From Blautia obeum ATCC 29174 (GTDB lineage: Bacteria; Bacillota; Clostridia; Lachnospirales; Lachnospiraceae), in contig NZ_CP102265.1 of assembly GCF_025147765.1 (NCBI RefSeq), forward strand, positions 2,109,001 through 2,173,000: a stretch of DNA of 64,000 nucleotides, written 5' to 3'. The notes under the pieces are model-generated. The model saw only the letters and a program-made list of their open reading frames with translations, was not told the DNA's origin and made no database searches. Each line of letters starts with the position of its first letter. The stretch's first letter is position 1. Position numbers and translations under genes: made by a program. This document shows, one piece after another, positions 7,397 to 17,214 of this stretch.

Positions 7397-8761
7397 TCAG
7401 TTCTTAAAGCTATGGATTGGTGCCGGAATACGTCCGCCACGTTCTACAAATGCATTACAGGAGAACTGATTCACTGGCATGATCGGTGCATATCCCAGCA
7501 GTCCGCCAAACTCTACTGTCTCGCCTACTCCCTTACCAATTACAGGAATCAGTCTGACAGCTGTTGTCTTCTGATTGATCATACCGATTGCAGATTCATC
7601 TGCAATAATTCCTGCAATAGTAGATGCTTTTGTGTCACCCGGTATAGCAATCATGTCAAGTCCTACAGAGCAGACACAAGTCATAGCTTCCAGTTTTTCC
7701 AGTGTCAGAGCACCAAAATTTACCGAATCAATCATTCCCTGGTCTTCACTGACCGGAATAAATGCACCGCTTAAACCTCCAACTGCCTGTGCCGCCATAA
7801 CACCGCCTTTTTTAACCTGATCGTTCAAAAGCGCAAGTGCTGCAGTTGTTCCTGGTGCTCCTACTCTTTCAAGCCCGATTTCTTCAAGGATCTCTGCTAC
7901 GCTGTCGCCAATTGCCGGTGTCGGTGCAAGAGAGAGATCAACAATTCCAAACGGTACACCCAGGCGTTTAGATGCTTCCTGTGCTACCAGCTGACCTACA
8001 CGGGTAACTTTAAATGCAGTACGTTTAATCATTTCGCATAAAGTCTGGAAATCAGCACCACGTACGGATTCCAAAGCTGTTTTTACAACTCCCGGACCAC
8101 TTACGCCTACATTAATGATGCAGTCAGCTTCTGTAACTCCATGGAAAGCACCAGCCATAAACGGGTTATCATCTGGCGCATTACAGAACACAACAAGTTT
8201 CGCACATCCAAGGGAATCCTGTTCTTTGGATGCCTCTGCAGTTTCCAGGACAATCTCACCCATCAGTTTCACCGCATCCATATTAATACCAGTCTTGGTA
8301 GAACCAACATTTACAGAGCTGCAGACACGTTCTGTTACTGCCAGAGCCTGTGGAATGGAACGGATCAAAAGTTCTTCTGCCGGAGTCATCCCCTTGCTGA
8401 CAAGGGCTGAATAACCTCCAATAAAATTTACACCAATAGTCTTTGCTGCCTTATCCAAAGTCTTTGCAACAGAGACAAAATCTTCTGTAGAATGGCATGC
8501 AACTCCACCAACCAGTGCAATTGGTGTGACAGAAACTCGTTTATTTACAACCGGAATACCAAATTCTGCTGCAATCTTATCACCTGTAGCAACCAGATCT
8601 TTTGCTTTCGTTGTAATCTTATTGTAGATTTTTTCATTCATAGTATCCAGGTCGCTGTCAATGCAGTCCAGAAGGCTGATTCCCATGGTAATGGTACGCA
8701 CATCCAGATTTTCCTGCTCAATCATTTTGTTTGTCTCATTAACTTCAAAAATATTGATCAT
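7397..8761 (-). CDS. UPF0210 (PFL) family protein
   Basis: 454 residues, full length for the conserved family of Firmicutes and archaea (DUF711). Recognisable stretches are [53 protein letters not shown] and [14 protein letters not shown]. The biochemical role is not established; the fold is related to glycyl-radical-like barrel proteins, but no radical Gly motif is evident. It lies 28 bases after the ACT-domain gene, a pairing conserved across Firmicutes, which suggests that the small protein regulates or partners it. Confidence 0.85.
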   Translation of the reverse strand: MINIFEVNETNKMIEQENLDVRTITMGISLLDCIDSDLDTMNEKIYNKITTKAKDLVATGDKIAAEFGIPVVNKRVSVTPIALVGGVACHSTEDFVSVAKTLDKAAKTIGVNFIGGYSALVSKGMTPAEELLIRSIPQALAVTERVCSSVNVGSTKTGINMDAVKLMGEIVLETAEASKEQDSLGCAKLVVFCNAPDDNPFMAGAFHGVTEADCIINVGVSGPGVVKTALESVRGADFQTLCEMIKRTAFKVTRVGQLVAQEASKRLGVPFGIVDLSLAPTPAIGDSVAEILEEIGLERVGAPGTTAALALLNDQVKKGGVMAAQAVGGLSGAFIPVSEDQGMIDSVNFGALTLEKLEAMTCVCSVGLDMIAIPGDTKASTIAGIIADESAIGMINQKTTAVRLIPVIGKGVGETVEFGGLLGYAPIMPVNQFSCNAFVERGGRIPAPIHSFKN

Positions 8762-8789
8762 GTCAACTCTCCTTTTCGGTAAGATACAA

Positions 8790-9062
8790 TTAAATACGAT
8801 GCATTACATTGAAGATATCTTCGTGCTGACAGCGGATCACTACGCCGATCTTATCGCCGATTTCAGAAAGTTCTTTAGAGAGAGCCGCGGCATCTTTGTC
8901 AGATTTACTGGTATCTGCAACCATCATCATGTTAAAATACCCCTGTACGATAGTCTGGGAAATATCCAGAATGTTTACATTGTTGTCTGCAAGATATGTA
9001 CATACTTTTGCAATAATTCCTACGGTGTCATTTCCTACTACTGTAATGATTGTTTTTTTCAT
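8790..9062 (-). CDS. ACT domain protein, UPF0237 family
   Basis: 90 residues forming a single ACT domain ([40 protein letters not shown]). ACT domains bind amino acids or other small ligands and act as sensors. The start is the ATG preceding KKTIITVV, with AAAGGAAA about 9 bases upstream; the longer reading would overlap walJ and has no ribosome site. It is always found next to UPF0210, so a joint function is likely but unknown. Confidence 0.85.
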   Translation of the reverse strand: MKKTIITVVGNDTVGIIAKVCTYLADNNVNILDISQTIVQGYFNMMMVADTSKSDKDAAALSKELSEIGDKIGVVIRCQHEDIFNVMHRI

Positions 9063-9079
9063 GACTTTTTTCCTTTCTG

Positions 9080-9877
9080 TTATACGGTAACTACATCCGA
9101 AACAAAGTCCCGTTTCGCCACCTGAATTCTGAAATCTTTTGATTTGTAAGGGTTGTCTCCCAGTGTTACCTCTGAACAAACAGTTTCATAAGCCAGTTCT
9201 TCATAGTTGTTTTCTCTGCTTAGATGTCCCAGAAAAATTGCTTTCAGATTATCATGCAGCAGCCTGCACAACAATCTGCCTGCATTTTCATTGGACAAAT
9301 GCCCTCTGTCTCCCAGAATACGCTGTTTCAGATAATATGGATATTTACCCACCTGCAACATACGAATATCATGATTTGCTTCCAGAAGAAGCGCATCCAG
9401 TCCCTGCAGATTCTCAATAATATAATCATTATATTTTCCAAGATCCGTCGCAATTCCCACAGAATGTCCCTCATGTTCCAGCCGATAACCAACCGGCTGA
9501 GCCGCATCATGTGGAATCGTAAATGGGTTTACCTTCAGATCATTGATCATAAATGGTTCGTCTTCCTGAATTTCATGAAAAATCCCCTCTGGAATCTTTC
9601 CAAGTGCATTGGTACGCACCATGGCATCCACGGTTCCGGCAGTAGCATAGATTGGAATGCCGTATTTTCTTGAGATCACGCCAAGCCCTTTAATATGATC
9701 CGAATGTTCATGTGTGATCAAAATGCCATCAAGGTCACGTCCGGTAAGCTCCAGACTATTCAAGCCAGTTTCCATTTTCTTACCGCTGATCCCGATATCT
9801 ACCAGTACATGTGTATTGTCAGATCCTACATAAATACAGTTTCCGCTGCTGCCACTGGCAATACTGCAAAATCTCAT
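9080..9877 (-). CDS. walJ: MBL-fold metallohydrolase WalJ/YycJ
   Basis: 265 residues starting MRFCSIASGSSGNCIYVGSD, the usual WalJ N-terminus, with the metal-binding motif THEHSDHIKG near residue 56. The family is a cytoplasmic metallo-beta-lactamase-fold phosphodiesterase or nuclease implicated in coordinating replication and cell division with WalKR. Here it is not with walRK but behind polA and coaE. Its ATG overlaps the coaE stop by 4 bases (ATGA), so the genes are translationally coupled. Confidence 0.85.
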   Translation of the reverse strand: MRFCSIASGSSGNCIYVGSDNTHVLVDIGISGKKMETGLNSLELTGRDLDGILITHEHSDHIKGLGVISRKYGIPIYATAGTVDAMVRTNALGKIPEGIFHEIQEDEPFMINDLKVNPFTIPHDAAQPVGYRLEHEGHSVGIATDLGKYNDYIIENLQGLDALLLEANHDIRMLQVGKYPYYLKQRILGDRGHLSNENAGRLLCRLLHDNLKAIFLGHLSRENNYEELAYETVCSEVTLGDNPYKSKDFRIQVAKRDFVSDVVTV

Positions 9878-10464
9878 AATAATTTAATCCCCTCTTCTAT
9901 CTGTTTCCAGGTTGTCTTCAGATCTCCATTATTTATAATAACATAATCCGAATGTTTCCTGAAAAATTCTTCAGAGCCCTGTCGGGCGATGATACTCTCA
10001 GCTTTTTCTTTTGTATAGCCACGGCTGTCCATCAAACGCTGAATACGGATTTCTGCATCCGTATGAATATACCAGACATTGTTACAAAATTCCTCATAAT
10101 GTTCTTCCAGAAGAAGTGCTGCCTCTATCACAAGCAATCTGCAACCTGCCTGTCTCTGTTTTCGGATTTCCTCTAAAATATATGTTTTGACGGCAGGATG
10201 AATAATAGCATCAAGACTTTGACGCATTAACTCATTACCAAATACTACATCAGAAACCTGCTTTCGGTCAATAGTTTTATCGTTTTTTATTATTTGTCTG
10301 CCAAATAATGCAATTACATGCTCATAGCAGAGTCCACCTGGTTCCATAACCAGATGTCCAATCTTATCTGCCTGAATCACATACGCATCATATTTCTGAC
10401 TTAAGTAATCCAGAATCGTACTTTTGCCGGCGCCCACACCGCCGGTAATTCCTATGATTTTCAT
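9874..10464 (-). CDS. coaE: Dephospho-CoA kinase
   Basis: 196 residues with P-loop GITGGVGAGKST (residues 5-16), QADKIGH and the family lid region RIQRLMDSRGYTKEKAESII. It phosphorylates dephospho-CoA at the ribose 3'-OH, the last step of CoA synthesis. It is 13 bases downstream of polA and overlaps walJ by 4 bases. The polA-coaE order is common in Gram-positive bacteria. Confidence 0.95.
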   Translation of the reverse strand: MKIIGITGGVGAGKSTILDYLSQKYDAYVIQADKIGHLVMEPGGLCYEHVIALFGRQIIKNDKTIDRKQVSDVVFGNELMRQSLDAIIHPAVKTYILEEIRKQRQAGCRLLVIEAALLLEEHYEEFCNNVWYIHTDAEIRIQRLMDSRGYTKEKAESIIARQGSEEFFRKHSDYVIINNGDLKTTWKQIEEGIKLL

Positions 10465-10477
10465 TTGTTACGCCTCA

Positions 10478-13117
10478 TTATTTTGCTTCATACCAACTGT
10501 TTCCTTCATGCATATCGACATCCAGTTCTACAGAAAGATGTACAGCTCCCTTCATTTCCTCTTCAAGGATGCGGGATACTGTTTCCACTTCCTCCTTCTT
10601 TGTTTCGATCAGAAGCTCATCATGCACCTGAAGAACCAGTCTGGACTGCAGCCCTTCTTCTTTCAGGCGCTGATATACCCGATTCATCGCGATTTTGATA
10701 ATATCAGCGGCTGTGCCCTGAATCGGCGAATTCATCGCCACACGCTCTCCAAAAGATCTCTGCATAAAGTTACCGGATTTCAGTTCCGGAATCGGTCTGC
10801 GGCGTCCAAGCATTGTAGAAACATACCCCTTTTCTTTTCCATCCGCTACAAGTCCATCAAGAAATCCTTTGATCTTTGGATAAGTTTCAAAATATTTTTC
10901 GATATATTCAGCAGCTTCTTTTCGTGTGATACTCAGATCCTGACTCAGGCCAAAAGAGCTGATGCCATACACGATTCCGAAGTTAACTGCTTTGGCATTT
11001 CTTCGCTGCAGATCTGTAACCTCATCAAACGGTACATGAAATACTTGTGATGCAGTCAGTCTGTGGATATCTTCCGCCTCTCTGTATGCCTGAATCAGTT
11101 TCTCATCGCCTGACATATGTGCCAACACACGAAGTTCGATCTGTGAATAATCTGCATCCAGAAATACATACCCATCTTCCGGCACAAAAACTTTGCGGAT
11201 CAGACGTCCAAGCTCCATACGCACTGGAATATTCTGCAGGTTCGGTTCTGTGCTGCTGATACGCCCGGTCGCTGTAATCGTCTGATTAAAAGTAGAATGA
11301 ATTCTGCCATCCGCTTCAATCACTGCACTTAGACCATCTGCATAAGTAGATTTCAGCTTGGTAAGCTGTCTGTATTCCAGAATATCATTAACGATTGGCT
11401 GCTCTGGCGCAAGTTTTTCCAAAATATCAGCAGCTGTAGAATAGCCCGTCTTTGTTTTTCTTCCACCAGGGATACCCATTTTTTCAAAAAGAATCACGCC
11501 AAGTTGTTTAGGAGAATTGATATTAAACTCTTCTCCAGCCTGTTCATAGATCAGCTTTTCAAGTTCTGCGATACGAACTTGAAGTTTCTCTCCATAAGAT
11601 TTAAGTTCCTCGCCTTTGACACGAATCCCCCATTTTTCCATAGAATCCAGTGTAAAGATTAATGGAAGTTCAATTTCTCTGTAAACATTCCACATTTCTG
11701 TTTCTTTTAAGGCATTTTCAATCGGTTCTCTGGTTGCATATGCCGTATAAGCCAAATGACACGCATAAGACATCAATCCATCAGAGGATTTTTCCCAGGC
11801 TGCCTTTAGAGAATCTTTGCCGAGCAGATCCGTTCGCGTCGGAAGTAAGGCTCCATCAAGATATTCTCTTGCAATATCGTCAAATGTATAAGAAGATTTT
11901 AATGGATTCAGAAGATATACTGCCACACCTGTATCAAATACATGGTCTGCATCCTCGAGTCCAACGTGTTTCAACATAGATTTTACATCTATGGAACAGA
12001 GAATTGTACTGTCAGCGATTTCCTTCAATGCTGCACAAATATAATCACCGGTAAGCAATCCCTCAACCGGAACATAATAAATTTCTCCTTTGGTAAGAGC
12101 TATTCCAAGGCCATATACGCCTTCTTTATCAGAAAGCAATGCCACACCGATATAATTTTTCTCAGCAGCTTTCTTAAACAGTGCTTCTGCGCCTCCAAGA
12201 TCACTGCAGGTAAAAAAATTCTGCTCAATCGTGTTCTCCGGTACAGCTGAAGTATCAAATCTTCCAAGAAGATTTTTAAATTCCAGCTGTTTACAGAGCT
12301 GATACGCTTCCGGAGTATAAAGATTCCCAAGTCTCGCCTCTTCATATACATATTCCAGCGGACTTTCTGTATTGATCGTAGCAAGTGCCTTGCTAAGTTC
12401 TGCAAGATCATAATGCTCTCTCAACGATTCCCGGGCTTTATTTGGTTTTATTTCTTCCAGATGTACATAGGCATTTTCAATTGTTCCAAACTCAACGATC
12501 ATTTTGGTTGCCGTCTTTTCACCAACGCCTGGAATTCCCGGAATATTATCTGCCGAATCTCCCATCAAAGCCTTTAATTCTATAATCTGTGGCGGTGTTA
12601 CCTGATATTTTTCAAGGACTTCTGCTGCATGAAAATTTTCGATAGTTGTCTTTCCTCTTGAGGTTTTTGGCAGACGAATCATAACTTTTTCTGTTGCCAG
12701 CTGAAGAAGATCTCTATCACCTGACAGGATTGTAACATCCATTCCTTCTTTTTCACTTCTGACAGCCAGAGTTCCCAAAAGGTCATCTGCCTCATATCCT
12801 GCTTTTGAAACAATTTTTATTCCCATTGCCGTAAGCATTTCCTTCATCAACGGAACCTGCTCTCTAAGTTCCTCCGGCATTGGTTTACGTGTTCCCTTAT
12901 ATGCTTCGTACATCTTATGGCGGAAGGTAGGCTCATGAAGATCAAAAGCAACTGTCAGATACTGCGGTTTCTCCTCCTCCAGGATACGAAAAAGGATATT
13001 TAAAAAGCCATAAACCGCACCTGTATGTTTTCCCTCTGCATTGGTCAGATCCGGAAGTCCATAAAAAGCGCGGTTCAGAATACTGTGTCCGTCTATCAAT
13101 AATATCTTTTCACTCAA
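10478..13117 (-). CDS. polA: DNA polymerase I
   Basis: 879 residues. The 5'-nuclease domain is at about 1-290 (KILLIDGHSILNRAFYGL; GDSADNIPGIPGVGEKTA). A degenerate 3'-5' exonuclease domain follows at about 300-470; I find no DxE metal motif in NYIGVALLSDKEGVYGLGIA. The polymerase domain is at about 480-879 with motif A DADYSQIELRVLAHMSGD, motif B RRNAKAVNFGIVYG and motif C LQVHDELL. The start chosen is TTG (13115-13117), because AGGAGG lies 8 bases before it; the ATG further upstream has no such site and would place the Shine-Dalgarno sequence inside the gene. Proofreading is probably absent, as in Bacillus enzymes. Confidence 0.95.
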   Translation of the reverse strand: MSEKILLIDGHSILNRAFYGLPDLTNAEGKHTGAVYGFLNILFRILEEEKPQYLTVAFDLHEPTFRHKMYEAYKGTRKPMPEELREQVPLMKEMLTAMGIKIVSKAGYEADDLLGTLAVRSEKEGMDVTILSGDRDLLQLATEKVMIRLPKTSRGKTTIENFHAAEVLEKYQVTPPQIIELKALMGDSADNIPGIPGVGEKTATKMIVEFGTIENAYVHLEEIKPNKARESLREHYDLAELSKALATINTESPLEYVYEEARLGNLYTPEAYQLCKQLEFKNLLGRFDTSAVPENTIEQNFFTCSDLGGAEALFKKAAEKNYIGVALLSDKEGVYGLGIALTKGEIYYVPVEGLLTGDYICAALKEIADSTILCSIDVKSMLKHVGLEDADHVFDTGVAVYLLNPLKSSYTFDDIAREYLDGALLPTRTDLLGKDSLKAAWEKSSDGLMSYACHLAYTAYATREPIENALKETEMWNVYREIELPLIFTLDSMEKWGIRVKGEELKSYGEKLQVRIAELEKLIYEQAGEEFNINSPKQLGVILFEKMGIPGGRKTKTGYSTAADILEKLAPEQPIVNDILEYRQLTKLKSTYADGLSAVIEADGRIHSTFNQTITATGRISSTEPNLQNIPVRMELGRLIRKVFVPEDGYVFLDADYSQIELRVLAHMSGDEKLIQAYREAEDIHRLTASQVFHVPFDEVTDLQRRNAKAVNFGIVYGISSFGLSQDLSITRKEAAEYIEKYFETYPKIKGFLDGLVADGKEKGYVSTMLGRRRPIPELKSGNFMQRSFGERVAMNSPIQGTAADIIKIAMNRVYQRLKEEGLQSRLVLQVHDELLIETKKEEVETVSRILEEEMKGAVHLSVELDVDMHEGNSWYEAK

Positions 13118-13139
13118 AATAATATCCTCCTGTATCATG

Positions 13140-13496
13140 TTATAAAAAGTGCGTTACTTCCATCACAAGAAATACAACAAATGATGCAGCCGCGATCACT
13201 ACTGCCATAAAAAAAATCACAGACAAAAAATGCAGCCATCTTTTCTGGCGGATATATCTGCGTGATCGACGGATATCCTGTTCCAGAAGTTCCCGAAAAT
13301 CAAGGACCGTACCATCTTCCTTCTCATCCAGCTGCTGAATTGCCTCATGAACGATAAAATATGTCTCCAACTCATCATAACAGGAAGAACAATGCTCTAT
13401 ATGATCCAGAAATTCTTCCAGTTCGTCTGTGGACAATGTATGCTTTATATATCTGGCAACCAGTGTTTCTGCCTGTCTGCAGTCAATACCTGACAA
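13140..13496 (-). CDS. Anti-sigma-factor-like membrane protein with zf-HC2 zinc finger
   Basis: 118 residues. The zinc finger is DHIEHCSSCYDEL (HxxxCxxC, about residues 31-42) with an upstream CRQAETL helix, as in zinc-binding anti-sigma domains. One membrane segment near the C-terminus (FLSVIFFMAVVIAAASFVVF) places the finger in the cytoplasm. The start is TTG with a strong AAAGGAGG 7 bases upstream. No sigma factor gene lies beside it. It precedes polA by 22 bases in one transcription unit, which is unusual. Its partner is unknown. Confidence 0.7.
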   Translation of the reverse strand: MSGIDCRQAETLVARYIKHTLSTDELEEFLDHIEHCSSCYDELETYFIVHEAIQQLDEKEDGTVLDFRELLEQDIRRSRRYIRQKRWLHFLSVIFFMAVVIAAASFVVFLVMEVTHFL

Positions 13497-13535
13497 CGTT
13501 CTTCCTCCTTTTTTCAATATCATATTACTGAAAAG

Positions 13536-13563
13536 ATTATAATTTCACTGTTTTGTAGTATAA
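13536..13563 (-). promoter_or_regulatory. Promoter of the zf-HC2/polA operon
   Basis: TTATAC (13558-13563), 16 bases, TATAAT (13536-13541) on the minus strand, 40 bases upstream of the TTG start. Confidence 0.5.
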
Positions 13564-13605
13564 CACAAAAAGAGACGTTTCACAATGAGAAACGTCTCTT
13601 TCGTA
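13564..13605. terminator. Terminator after ftsH
   Basis: A perfect 13-bp stem, 13569-13581 with 13589-13601 (AAAGAGACGTTTC), with a 7-base loop. On the minus strand it is followed by TTTTTGTG. It lies 38 bases past the ftsH stop. Confidence 0.9.
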
Positions 13606-13638
13606 CAGCTGCCGTTCATAGTAATTCACATGGCAATA

Positions 13639-15531
13639 TTATATCTTATCGGTTTCCTCTTCGGAAGTTTTCAAAGTATCTTCTACCACTGGTGTTGGAG
13701 TTTCGAGAATCTTCATAAATTCTTCTCCGGTAATCGTCTCATGCTCATACAGATACTGCGCAAGTTCATGGAGTTTGCCGATATTATCCTGAAGAATCTT
13801 CAGCGCTTTTTCATGCTGTTTGCGAACAAGTTCCACAACTTTTTTATCCAGCATTGTCTGTGTTTCAAAAGAGCATGTCAGGCTGGAATCACCACCCAGA
13901 TATTGATTGCTGACACTTTCCATCGCAACCATATCAAAATCATCACTCATGCCATAACGCGAGATCATGGCTCTGGCAATCTTTGTTGCCTGCTCAATGT
14001 CATTGGAAGCACCTGTTGTGATCGAATGAAAAATCAGTTCCTCTGCAGCACGACCGCCCGTAAATGTTGCTATCTTATTTTCCAGTTCTTCTTTACTCAT
14101 CAGATAATGTTCTCCATCATCTACCTGCATCGTATATCCAAGAGCACCGGAAGTACGTGGTATAATCGTAATTTTGTGTACCGGTGCAGATTCTGTCTGT
14201 TTAGCTGCTACCAAAGCGTGTCCGATTTCATGATAAGATACGATCAGTTTTTCTTTATTAGAAAGAACACGGTTTTTCTTTTGATATCCGGCAATTACAA
14301 CTTCAATACTTTCTTCAAAATCTGCCTGTGTGGCAAATTTACGTCCATCACGTACTGCACGAAGCGCCGCTTCATTGACAATATTGGCAAGTTCAGCTCC
14401 GGAAGCGCCGGCAGCAGCCTTCGCTATATCATCAAAACGAACGGTATCTGCAATCTTGATTTTCTTTGCATGTACCTTCAAAATCTCCTCACGGCCCTGA
14501 AGATCCGGAAGTTCTACCGGAATTCGTCTGTCAAAACGTCCCGGACGAAGAAGTGCAGGGTCAAGAGAATCCGGACGGTTTGTTGCTGCAAGAATTACCA
14601 CGCCTTTGGATCCATCAAAGCCATCCATTTCTGTAAGGAGCTGATTCAAAGTCTGTTCACGTTCATCATTGCCACCTGTAAATCCAGCTCCATCACGTTT
14701 CTTACCAATTGTATCAATCTCATCAATAAATACAATACATGGTGCTTTTTCATTTGCCTGTTTAAAAAGATCACGTACTTTGGCCGCGCCCATACCAACA
14801 AACATTTCTACAAACTCAGATCCCGAAATAGAGAAAAACGGAACTTCAGCTTCACCTGCAACTGCCTTGGCAAGAAGAGTCTTACCTGTTCCAGGAGGAC
14901 CCACAAGCAGTGCACCCTTTGGCATAGACGCCCCAATTTCTGTATACTTCTGCGGATTATGCAAATAATCAACGATCTCCGTCAGAAGATCTTTTGCCTC
15001 ATCTTCACCTGCAACATCAGAAAATTTAATTCCTGTAGAAGATTTCACGTATACCTTGGCATTACTTTTGCCAAAAGACATTGCCCCACCAGGACCGCCA
15101 CCCATAGATGACATTATCTTCTTACTCAGCCAGCGACCAATAAAAATAAAGATCACGATTGGTACTACATAGCTGAGAAGCAGTGTCATCAGTATAGAAG
15201 GACTTTCCGGAAGAACTTCATCCATTGTTACCCCTGCATCCAACAGGCGATTAACCAGATCAGAGTCATCCATCTTGACAGTTTTACACAGAACCATATT
15301 CCCGGAATTACTGTCTTTCATCTCATAATATATATAATTTTCTTCTACTGTAGCCTTTGTTACATTCCCATCTTCAACATTTTCAATAAACGTAGAATAG
15401 TCCGTCTTCTGCACGCTTCGTTCCTGTACGGCCGGAACAACCAGCATATTCAGAAGAACGATGATAACACCTGCAATGATATAATATACATACATAGGTA
15501 TTTTCTCTGGTTTTTTGTTCCCAAACTTCAT
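13639..15531 (-). CDS. ftsH: ATP-dependent zinc metalloprotease FtsH
   Basis: 630 residues. Two N-terminal membrane segments (about 14-34 and 112-132) flank a short outside domain. The AAA+ domain has Walker A GPPGTGKT (211-218), Walker B IVFIDEID and SRH with RPGRFDR. The zinc protease site is HEIGH (434-438). The enzyme degrades misfolded membrane and regulatory proteins as a membrane-bound hexamer. GGAGG lies 11 bases before the ATG. The linker contains a Gly-rich stretch [11 protein letters not shown]. This is a complete, ordinary FtsH with its own promoter and terminator. Confidence 0.96.
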   Translation of the reverse strand: MKFGNKKPEKIPMYVYYIIAGVIIVLLNMLVVPAVQERSVQKTDYSTFIENVEDGNVTKATVEENYIYYEMKDSNSGNMVLCKTVKMDDSDLVNRLLDAGVTMDEVLPESPSILMTLLLSYVVPIVIFIFIGRWLSKKIMSSMGGGPGGAMSFGKSNAKVYVKSSTGIKFSDVAGEDEAKDLLTEIVDYLHNPQKYTEIGASMPKGALLVGPPGTGKTLLAKAVAGEAEVPFFSISGSEFVEMFVGMGAAKVRDLFKQANEKAPCIVFIDEIDTIGKKRDGAGFTGGNDEREQTLNQLLTEMDGFDGSKGVVILAATNRPDSLDPALLRPGRFDRRIPVELPDLQGREEILKVHAKKIKIADTVRFDDIAKAAAGASGAELANIVNEAALRAVRDGRKFATQADFEESIEVVIAGYQKKNRVLSNKEKLIVSYHEIGHALVAAKQTESAPVHKITIIPRTSGALGYTMQVDDGEHYLMSKEELENKIATFTGGRAAEELIFHSITTGASNDIEQATKIARAMISRYGMSDDFDMVAMESVSNQYLGGDSSLTCSFETQTMLDKKVVELVRKQHEKALKILQDNIGKLHELAQYLYEHETITGEEFMKILETPTPVVEDTLKTSEEETDKI

Positions 15532-15609
15532 TTATCTTTTGTCCTCCAAATCTTCGAAAGTCCCGGTATTTAGTATCTCCGGATTCTTTCAAAATCATTT
15601 ATGTCATGT

Positions 15610-15638
15610 ACCATATCATTTTTCTTTCCAAGATTCAA
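15610..15638 (-). promoter_or_regulatory. Promoter of ftsH
   Basis: TTGAAT (15633-15638), 17 bases, TATGGT (15610-15615) on the minus strand, about 80 bases before the ATG. Confidence 0.55.
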
Positions 15639-15695
15639 TGTCCATTCTATGAAATTTTATAAACTTTTCATAAAAAAGCTACAATGTTGATAATC

Positions 15696-15723
15696 AAAAA
15701 AAGCTCTCTGATTATCAGAGAGC
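15696..15723 (-). terminator. Terminator of tRNA-Leu
   Basis: GCTCTCTGAT/ATCAGAGAGC (15703-15723), with a very short loop and seven T on the minus strand, begins 10 bases after the tRNA. Confidence 0.9.
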
Positions 15724-15733
15724 CTAAGTTAAA

Positions 15734-15813
15734 TGCCGCTGGCCGGACTCGAACCGACACGGTTTCCCGCTTGATTTTGAGTCAAGTGCGTCTGCCAATT
15801 CCGCCACAGCGGC
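15734..15813 (-). tRNA. tRNA-Leu (anticodon CAA)
   Basis: The acceptor stem GCCGCTG/CAGCGGC closes an 80-base cloverleaf. The anticodon stem CTTGA/TCAAG holds the loop CTCAAAA, giving anticodon CAA for UUG codons. There is a class II variable arm CGGGAAACCG and T-loop TTCGAGT. The discriminator base is A, and CCA is not encoded (TTT follows). Confidence 0.95.
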
Positions 15814-15829
15814 AAATGAACCGAAAAAT

Positions 15830-15858
15830 ATAATATCATAATTCTCAGTCCATTGCAA
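15830..15858 (-). promoter_or_regulatory. Promoter of tRNA-Leu
   Basis: TTGCAA (15853-15858), 17 bases, TATTAT (15830-15835) on the minus strand, ending 17 bases before the tRNA. Confidence 0.75.
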
Positions 15859-15895
15859 GCATTTTAGATAGAAATACAAATATTTTTATTTGTTT

Positions 15896-17188
15896 TTATT
15901 TGTAAAGTCTGTCTTCATCTTCAAGTATTTTTTCATAAATCGGGAAACAGTCAAATGTCGCAAAATAATCTCTTGGAGTTTCCGCACGACGGATCATATC
16001 AAAAGTTCCATCTTCATGAAGAAGAATTTCCGCAGATTTCAGTTTGCCATTGTAGTTATATCCCATGGCAAATCCATGTGCACCTGTATCATGGATAACA
16101 AGAAGATCTCCCATATCAATCTTTGGAAGATAACGGTCAATTGCAAATTTATCATTATTCTCACAAAGAGAACCTGTAATATCATAAAGACGATCACATG
16201 GCTGATCTTCCTTGCCCATAACTGTAATATGATGATAAGCACCATACATTGCCGGACGCATAAGGTTTACCGCACATGCATCTACACCGATGTATTCTTT
16301 GTGTGTATGTTTCTCATGAATTGCTTTTGTAACAAGGCATCCATAAGGTCCCATCATGAAACGCCCAAGTTCCGTATAGATAGCAACATCTCCCATTCCT
16401 GCCGGAACAAGAACCTCTTCGTATACTTTACGAACGCCCTCTCCAATCACACGAATGTCATTCGGTGTCTGGTCCGGTCTGTATGGAATACCGATTCCAC
16501 CGGAAAGGTTAATAAATCCGATATGTGCTCCTGTTTCTTTCTGAAGCTTTACTGCAAGTTCAAACATGACTTTGGCGAGCATCGGATAATATTCATTCGT
16601 TACTGTATTGCTGGCAAGAAATGCATGAATACCGAAATTCTCTGCTCCTTTTGCTTTCAGAGTGCGAAATGCTTCAAAAATCTGCTCCGTTGTCATTCCA
16701 TATTTAGCATCTCCCGGGTTATCCATAATATCATTGCTGATTTTAAAGACTCCGCCTGGATTATAACGGCAACTGATCGTCTTCGGAATATATCCGACCG
16801 CTTTTTCAACTGCTTTAATATGGGTAATATCATCCAGATTGATAATGCCACCGATTTCATTTGCATAACGGAATTCTGCTTCTGGTGTATCATTAGAAGA
16901 AAACATGATATCACCTTTTTTGCAGCCGATTGCTTTGGACAGCATCAGTTCTGTCATAGAAGAACAGTCACATCCACAGCCATATTCCTGAAGAATCTGA
17001 ATCAAATACGGATTCGGAGTTGCTTTTACTGCAAAAAATTCTTTAAATCCTTTATTCCATGCAAAAGCTTCTTTCAATGCTTTTGCATTTTCGCGAATTC
17101 CTTTTTCGTCATAAAGATGAAAAGGTGTCGGATATTTTTCAGTGATTTCCTGAAGCTTTTCCAAAGTTACAAACGGCTTTTTTTTCAT
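15896..17188 (-). CDS. lysA: Diaminopimelate decarboxylase-family PLP enzyme (LysA-like)
   Basis: 430 residues of the alanine racemase/ODC fold. The PLP lysine is in FFAVKATPNP (about residue 54). Other family motifs are ISCRYNPGG, FINLSGGIGIPY, YTELGRFMMGPYG and GSLCENNDKFA. The enzyme converts meso-diaminopimelate to L-lysine. The motif order fits LysA, although the SGGIGIPYRP version marks a clostridial subgroup that could also act on related substrates such as carboxynorspermidine. It lies 26 bases after the rhomboid-like gene and may be in one unit with corA. Confidence 0.82.
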   Translation of the reverse strand: MKKKPFVTLEKLQEITEKYPTPFHLYDEKGIRENAKALKEAFAWNKGFKEFFAVKATPNPYLIQILQEYGCGCDCSSMTELMLSKAIGCKKGDIMFSSNDTPEAEFRYANEIGGIINLDDITHIKAVEKAVGYIPKTISCRYNPGGVFKISNDIMDNPGDAKYGMTTEQIFEAFRTLKAKGAENFGIHAFLASNTVTNEYYPMLAKVMFELAVKLQKETGAHIGFINLSGGIGIPYRPDQTPNDIRVIGEGVRKVYEEVLVPAGMGDVAIYTELGRFMMGPYGCLVTKAIHEKHTHKEYIGVDACAVNLMRPAMYGAYHHITVMGKEDQPCDRLYDITGSLCENNDKFAIDRYLPKIDMGDLLVIHDTGAHGFAMGYNYNGKLKSAEILLHEDGTFDMIRRAETPRDYFATFDCFPIYEKILEDEDRLYK

Positions 17189-17214
17189 ATTTTTATCTCC
17201 TCGTTATATTGGCA

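Noticed and set aside
7397..8761. UPF0210 protein as pyruvate formate-lyase
   Set aside because: The PFL family label is a name only; the glycyl radical motif and PFL length (about 740) are absent.
13585..15111. A 508-codon open frame on the plus strand across ftsH
   Set aside because: It is the antisense shadow of ftsH, rich in Cys, Phe and His, with no ribosome site and no family resemblance.
15734..15813. tRNA-Ser from the long variable arm
   Set aside because: The anticodon loop CTCAAAA gives CAA, a leucine anticodon.
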